Source of the DNA: Bradyrhizobium rifense
Lineage (GTDB): Bacteria; Pseudomonadota; Alphaproteobacteria; Rhizobiales; Xanthobacteraceae
Length of the DNA stretch: 64,000 nucleotides
Direction of reading: 5' to 3'
Assembly (NCBI RefSeq): GCF_008123425.1
Contig: NZ_VSSS01000084.1
Span: 1 to 64,000, forward strand
Shown: in pieces, positions 60,750 through 64,000 of the stretch
How the letters are laid out: every line of letters starts with the position of its first letter
Numbering within the stretch: the stretch's first letter is position 1
Notes under the pieces: generated by a model
What the model was told of the DNA's origin: nothing
Databases searched by the model: none
Seen by the model: the letters and a program-made list of their open reading frames with translations, nothing else
Translations under genes and position numbers: made by a program

Positions 60750-61855
60750 AATATCGCGGCGTCGCAACGATTGCAGCCGTGGTCGCTGGCCTCGTCCTGA
60801 TTGCCGGCTTTGCGGTCGATGCCCGATCGACAATTGCGGCCTATCTCGTTGCCTGGATCGCCTGGGGCGCAATTCCGATCGGAGCACTGATCCTCTTCAT
60901 GACCAGCTATCTGGTGCGGCGTCGCTGGACCGGGGCGCTGCATCCCGTCTTCGTCGCGGCAGCCGGCCTTCTGCCGATCGTTGCGCTGACTTTCGTTCCG
61001 GTTTTGCTCTTCATGAAGGATATCTATCCCGCGATCGCCGATGGAGCTTCCTTGCCGCCGTTTAAGGCGCACTGGTTCACGCCATGGTTCTTCGTGCTGC
61101 GAACCGTGCTCTATTTCGCGGGCTGGATCGGGCTCGCCGAATGGCTCCGGCGATCCTGGTGCAACGACGAAGCCATGGTGCGCGCGGCATCGGCCGGCGC
61201 GATCGTCGGGGTTCTGCTCATATCGTTCGCCGGCATCGATTGGATGGAATCTTTGGAGCCCGGGTTTCACTCGTCGATCTATGGCCTGATCTATCTCAGT
61301 TTCACGCTGGTGAACGGAACCGCTTTCGCCATAGCAGCCGGCTTGTTGTCGCCGCGTCCCATCGGGCCGAGCCGCGGCTATAGCGGCCTGCTGCTCGCGG
61401 TGCTGCTGCTGTGGTGCTACCTCCATGCCATGCAATACATTGTCATCTGGTCGGGTAACATTCCCAAGGAAGTCACTTGGTATTTGGCGCGGTCGGAGCA
61501 TGGTTGGCAGTTCGCCCTGGCGGTACTCTCCCTCGGTCAATTCGTCTTTCCGTTCTGCGCGATGCTCAGCAGCAAGGTGCGATCCGATCCGCACTGGCTG
61601 CTGGCTCTGTGCACGCTAACGTTGGCGATGCGGGAACTTGAATCGGCGATCCTCATCCTTCCTGCCATTCACGGACTGTTACCTGCTGTGACCGCTGTGA
61701 TGCTGATCGCCGCAGGAGTTTTCCTCGGCTTGGTGTTCTGGCTGGCGTTCGATGCGGTCCTTGCGAGAGCTCCGGAAGAGAATGGGCCGATCGTGGCTAT
61801 CTGGCCGCGAACTCGCGGCGAAACAGAAGTCCGATCAACAGGGCAAGGACAATGA
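60746..61855 (+). CDS. actF: alternative complex III membrane subunit ActF
   Basis: This 369-residue membrane protein with about ten helices is related to ActC (NrfD-like) and is normally the last core subunit. It starts at a GTG that overlaps the actE stop ('GTGAAATATCG'). Its C-terminal 20 codons overlap the convergent SCO-like gene by 59 bp, which suggests a read-through tail. Confidence 0.85.
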   Translation: MKYRGVATIAAVVAGLVLIAGFAVDARSTIAAYLVAWIAWGAIPIGALILFMTSYLVRRRWTGALHPVFVAAAGLLPIVALTFVPVLLFMKDIYPAIADGASLPPFKAHWFTPWFFVLRTVLYFAGWIGLAEWLRRSWCNDEAMVRAASAGAIVGVLLISFAGIDWMESLEPGFHSSIYGLIYLSFTLVNGTAFAIAAGLLSPRPIGPSRGYSGLLLAVLLLWCYLHAMQYIVIWSGNIPKEVTWYLARSEHGWQFALAVLSLGQFVFPFCAMLSSKVRSDPHWLLALCTLTLAMRELESAILILPAIHGLLPAVTAVMLIAAGVFLGLVFWLAFDAVLARAPEENGPIVAIWPRTRGETEVRSTGQGQ

Positions 61856-62630
61856 CGCTAATCGAGGAGGCGGCGAGCAGCAGCCGACGCGCTGCCAGCG
61901 TGTAGACGCCGGCTGCGGGGTCGAATCCGTAGCAGAGCAGGTGGACTTGATCGGTCCAGCGCCCGATGCGCCCCTGGCTCGCCTCGACCAGTGCGAGGCG
62001 CAGGTTCGCGGCATCGACCGACAGGGCGGAGAGGGCCCGAGAGATTCGCCCTTCCGGCGTGACGACGAATGCCGCCGCGGGATGGGCGAATTGGTCATGC
62101 TCGCGATCATAGATTGTCCGAACCCCAAACGCATCGCTCAGCGTCCTGATATCCGTACCGGTCGGGCGCAGGAAATAGCTCTGCTCGGGCAACCCACCCC
62201 TTTGGCTCACCCGTTCGTTCTTCATCGCCAGTGCTTGAGCCACCCCGTCCTTGGGATCGAAGCCGACGACGATCAGTCGATAGTCCTCGCCGGCCCTCAA
62301 GCCGGTATCGGCCAGCGCATTGGAGACGATCGATATCGCCGGTCCGCAAAGCGTTTCGCAAGTGTAGTCGGCCAGTATCCAGACGGTCGGGACGCCTCCG
62401 AGCCAGCTACGCAATGGCGCGGTGCGACCGCTCACGTCGCTCATGGGGACAAGCAAGGGAAGCAACGCGTTTGCGCGGGGAGCGAGAGCGATCTGGCCGA
62501 GCTCGGAGCTGGTGACGCCGGCTTGCGCTGGCAAAGAAACGGCCAAGCAGCCGCAGACCATCATGATCCACGTCAAGATCTGGGAGCGGCCCTGCCTTTC
62601 AGAAGCCTCGATTGGGCATTCGGTCGGCAA
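61797..62630 (-). CDS. SCO1/SenC-family copper chaperone
   Basis: SCO proteins load copper into the CuA site of oxidases. The 277-residue protein has a signal peptide (residues about 15-38), a thioredoxin-like domain with the metal motif 'CETLC' and the conserved His in 'HDQFAHPAAAFVV', and a C-terminal helix 'LLLAASSISVIVLALLIGLLF' that anchors it. It is placed to serve the caa3 oxidase 8 kb away, and ends convergently against actF. Confidence 0.88.
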   Translation of the reverse strand: MPTECPIEASERQGRSQILTWIMMVCGCLAVSLPAQAGVTSSELGQIALAPRANALLPLLVPMSDVSGRTAPLRSWLGGVPTVWILADYTCETLCGPAISIVSNALADTGLRAGEDYRLIVVGFDPKDGVAQALAMKNERVSQRGGLPEQSYFLRPTGTDIRTLSDAFGVRTIYDREHDQFAHPAAAFVVTPEGRISRALSALSVDAANLRLALVEASQGRIGRWTDQVHLLCYGFDPAAGVYTLAARRLLLAASSISVIVLALLIGLLFRREFAAR

Positions 62631-62767
62631 AATTCCCCCTGGATTGCGGATTACCGCGTGACGGTGGTTCCAAACGCGCGGCTTTGGAACGCCTCTTTGT
62701 CGCGCAGGTTCCTAATTCGGGGCACGCAGACACCCTCAAATGCCGTACGCGCTCACGGTGGAGGACG

Positions 62768-63356
62768 ATGAGAGACACCAAATCCGAGGTCGCCGAAATT
62801 CGGGACGCGGTCCATCTCTGCATCGACATGCAGAATATCTTCGCTCCGGGCGGGCTCTGGGAGACGCCCTGGATGGCGCGCGTTCTACCGACGATCGTCG
62901 ACATCGTCTCGCGGCATCAGTCGCGGACGATCTTCACGCGTTTCATCACACCGCGACATCCGGAAGAACGTCCAGGACAGTGGCAAAATTACTTCCGCCA
63001 CTGGCACCAAGCGACCCGCAATCATCTTGCGCCGACGGCGCTCCAGCTTGTGCCGGCCCTTGCGCGTTACGTGCCTCCGTTGCGCATTGTCGACAAGCCC
63101 GCCTACTCTGCGTTCAGCAATCCTGGCCTCGCAAGTTTGCTGTTTGAGCTTGGCGTGGGAACGGGGTCATCTCAGGCGCAGAAACAGACGTTTGAGCGCC
63201 GTCGATCTCGGCTTCAGGGTGGTGATCGTCGAGGATGCATTGTGCAGTTCGTCGGATGTTGGGCACGACGCCCTGATGACGATGTACCGCACGCGCTTCC
63301 ACGGCCAGGTGGATCTGGTGACTTCCGAGGAACTCCCTGACCACTGGCGCGAATAG
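62768..63356 (+). pseudogene. isochorismatase-like cysteine hydrolase, catalytic Cys deleted
   Basis: This third copy starts 'MRDTKSEVAEIRDAVHLCIDMQNIFAPGGLWETPWMARVL' and keeps 'RIVDKPAYSAF' with the catalytic Lys. Near 63165 the frame shifts before 'GVISGAETDV', and the bases coding for 'CVLATVL' are missing (about 19 nt lost), so 'SAVDLGFRVVIVEDALCSSSD' follows directly. The nucleophile Cys is therefore gone. The end at 63356 overlaps nothing. Confidence 0.85.
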
Positions 63357-64000
63357 CTACACCACCGGCTGCTTGTCTTTTCGCAGTTTCTCGATCACCG
63401 CGCGATCGATGTTAAGATGCGCGGCGACGAGTTCGGGCGGAGTCAGTGCCATCCATTGCGTGAGCGATACATCGACGAAACGTGGCGCCTTGAACAGCTC
63501 GAGGAACCGGAGCGGTTCATTGCCGGTATTTTCGATGAAATGGCTCATCGACATCGGGACGTAGCCGACATCGCCGGCGCGGTAGTCGAATGTCCGTGCC
63601 CTGGCTTCGGCCGCGAAAACCGTCATCCGCGCCTGCCCAGAGATGTAATATTGCCATTCATCGGCATTCGGATGCCAGTGCAGCTCGCGCATGTGACCGG
63701 GATTGACCTCGACCAGCGCCGCGGCCACGTCGCTTGAAATCGGGAAGTTGCGCATATCGGCAATCCGGACATTGCCGCCCGCCGATTGGGTCGGCGGCTG
63801 CTGGGTCAGCCGGAACACCATGTCGAGCGGAACTGCGCCAAGGGGATCGTGAACCTCGTCCGACGGCAACGCCGGAGGTGGCTCTGCCTGAAAGATGAAG
63901 CGCTCTTCCTTGGGGATACGGTCGAGGGCGTCCCGCTGAACGCCCAAGGTTTTCGCCAGCACGCCGGGATCGTTGTGGGCGAACAAATCGGTGATCGCAA
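63357..64000 (-). CDS. cupin-domain protein, partial (oxalate decarboxylase-like C-terminal)
   Basis: The gene runs off the right edge; at least 214 residues are present. The cupin shows 'MRELHWHPNADEWQYYISGQARMTVF' (HxH and Glu metal ligands) and 'SHFIENTGNEPLRFLELF' (last His), characteristic of bicupin oxalate decarboxylases. If the missing N-terminal part has a second cupin, it is OxdC-like; otherwise it is a monocupin. Its stop abuts the stop of the broken hydrolase. Confidence 0.85.
   Translation of the reverse strand, partial: AITDLFAHNDPGVLAKTLGVQRDALDRIPKEERFIFQAEPPPALPSDEVHDPLGAVPLDMVFRLTQQPPTQSAGGNVRIADMRNFPISSDVAAALVEVNPGHMRELHWHPNADEWQYYISGQARMTVFAAEARARTFDYRAGDVGYVPMSMSHFIENTGNEPLRFLELFKAPRFVDVSLTQWMALTPPELVAAHLNIDRAVIEKLRKDKQPVV

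Noticed and set aside
62667-62710. GGAAC boxes near the SCO-like gene and the third hydrolase
   Set aside because: Spacing to CGTT is 14 nt on the minus strand and other boxes lack a -10 match; not consistent with EcfG.
1-64000. CRISPR arrays, tRNA or rRNA genes
   Set aside because: No regularly spaced repeats and no recognisable tRNA or rRNA sequence were seen by eye; a tRNAscan or Rfam run would settle it.

Overview
The window looks like chromosomal accessory DNA from a GC-rich alphaproteobacterium of the Bradyrhizobium/Rhodopseudomonas type (Nitrobacteraceae, Hyphomicrobiales). This rests on protein family content: Ku/LigD/LigC end joining, YciF-like DUF892 proteins, KGG repeats, tiny lineage-typical hypotheticals, a PaoABC-like aldehyde oxidoreductase, and alternative complex III with a caa3 oxidase. 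Repeated GGAAC-N16/17-CGTT promoters also fit the EcfG general stress sigma factor of that group. No rRNA, tRNA, CRISPR array or intact transposase was seen.

Layout. 0-1.5 kb: three small hypotheticals, a decayed ATP-dependent ligase and IS-end-like repeats. 1.7-7.8 kb: a frameshifted ligD diverges from a stress-type promoter driving ku, ligC and an unrecognised PLP-fold protein. 7.8-9.5 kb: a gene-poor kilobase and two convergent single-domain response regulators. 9.7-15.1 kb: a strongly decayed tract (cysteine hydrolase with three in-frame stops, MOSC and SemiSWEET remnants) beside intact PAP2, cupin, DUF3147 and cysteine hydrolase genes. 15.2-21.5 kb: an OprB-like porin, pyrophosphatase, a DUF892 ferritin-like protein and two tandem FAD oxidoreductases, the first with a Rieske domain. 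21.7-31.5 kb: a PAS/GAF HisKA_2 sensor kinase with its receiver, a broken Mn-catalase/DUF892 fusion, an agmatinase-family ureohydrolase, SDR, zinc alcohol dehydrogenase, a DUF305 membrane protein and a KGG protein. 31.5-38.4 kb: a second ligC, then a rearranged stretch carrying a decayed second copy of the DUF892 and ureohydrolase genes, plus small stress-type proteins. 38.4-47 kb: molybdoenzyme genes (paoABC-like with a frameshifted paoA, fdhD, a YdeP-type oxidoreductase) and MgtC. 47-50.9 kb: a three-subunit GMC dehydrogenase with a triheme cytochrome c. 50.8-62.6 kb: caa3 oxidase genes diverging from a complete actABCDEF operon, closed by a SCO-like copper chaperone. 62.7-64 kb: a third, broken cysteine hydrolase and a partial cupin.

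How the parts fit. Many genes deal with oxidative, desiccation or starvation stress: DNA end joining, Mn catalase, ferritin-like DUF892, KGG, aldehyde and alcohol oxidation, and a quinol-to-oxygen branch. Several carry EcfG-like promoter matches, and the HisKA_2 kinase belongs to the family that often feeds the PhyR-EcfG pathway, so the window reads as a general-stress island. The GMC dehydrogenase could pass electrons through its cytochrome c to the oxidase, while ActABCDEF supplies the same oxidase from quinol.

There are about fifteen frameshifts, nearly all in accessory genes, with only a handful between 38 and 62 kb. Some sit in short homopolymers and could be sequencing errors. Others come with nonsense codons or deletions and must be real decay. 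Coordinates of broken genes are approximate at their ends.
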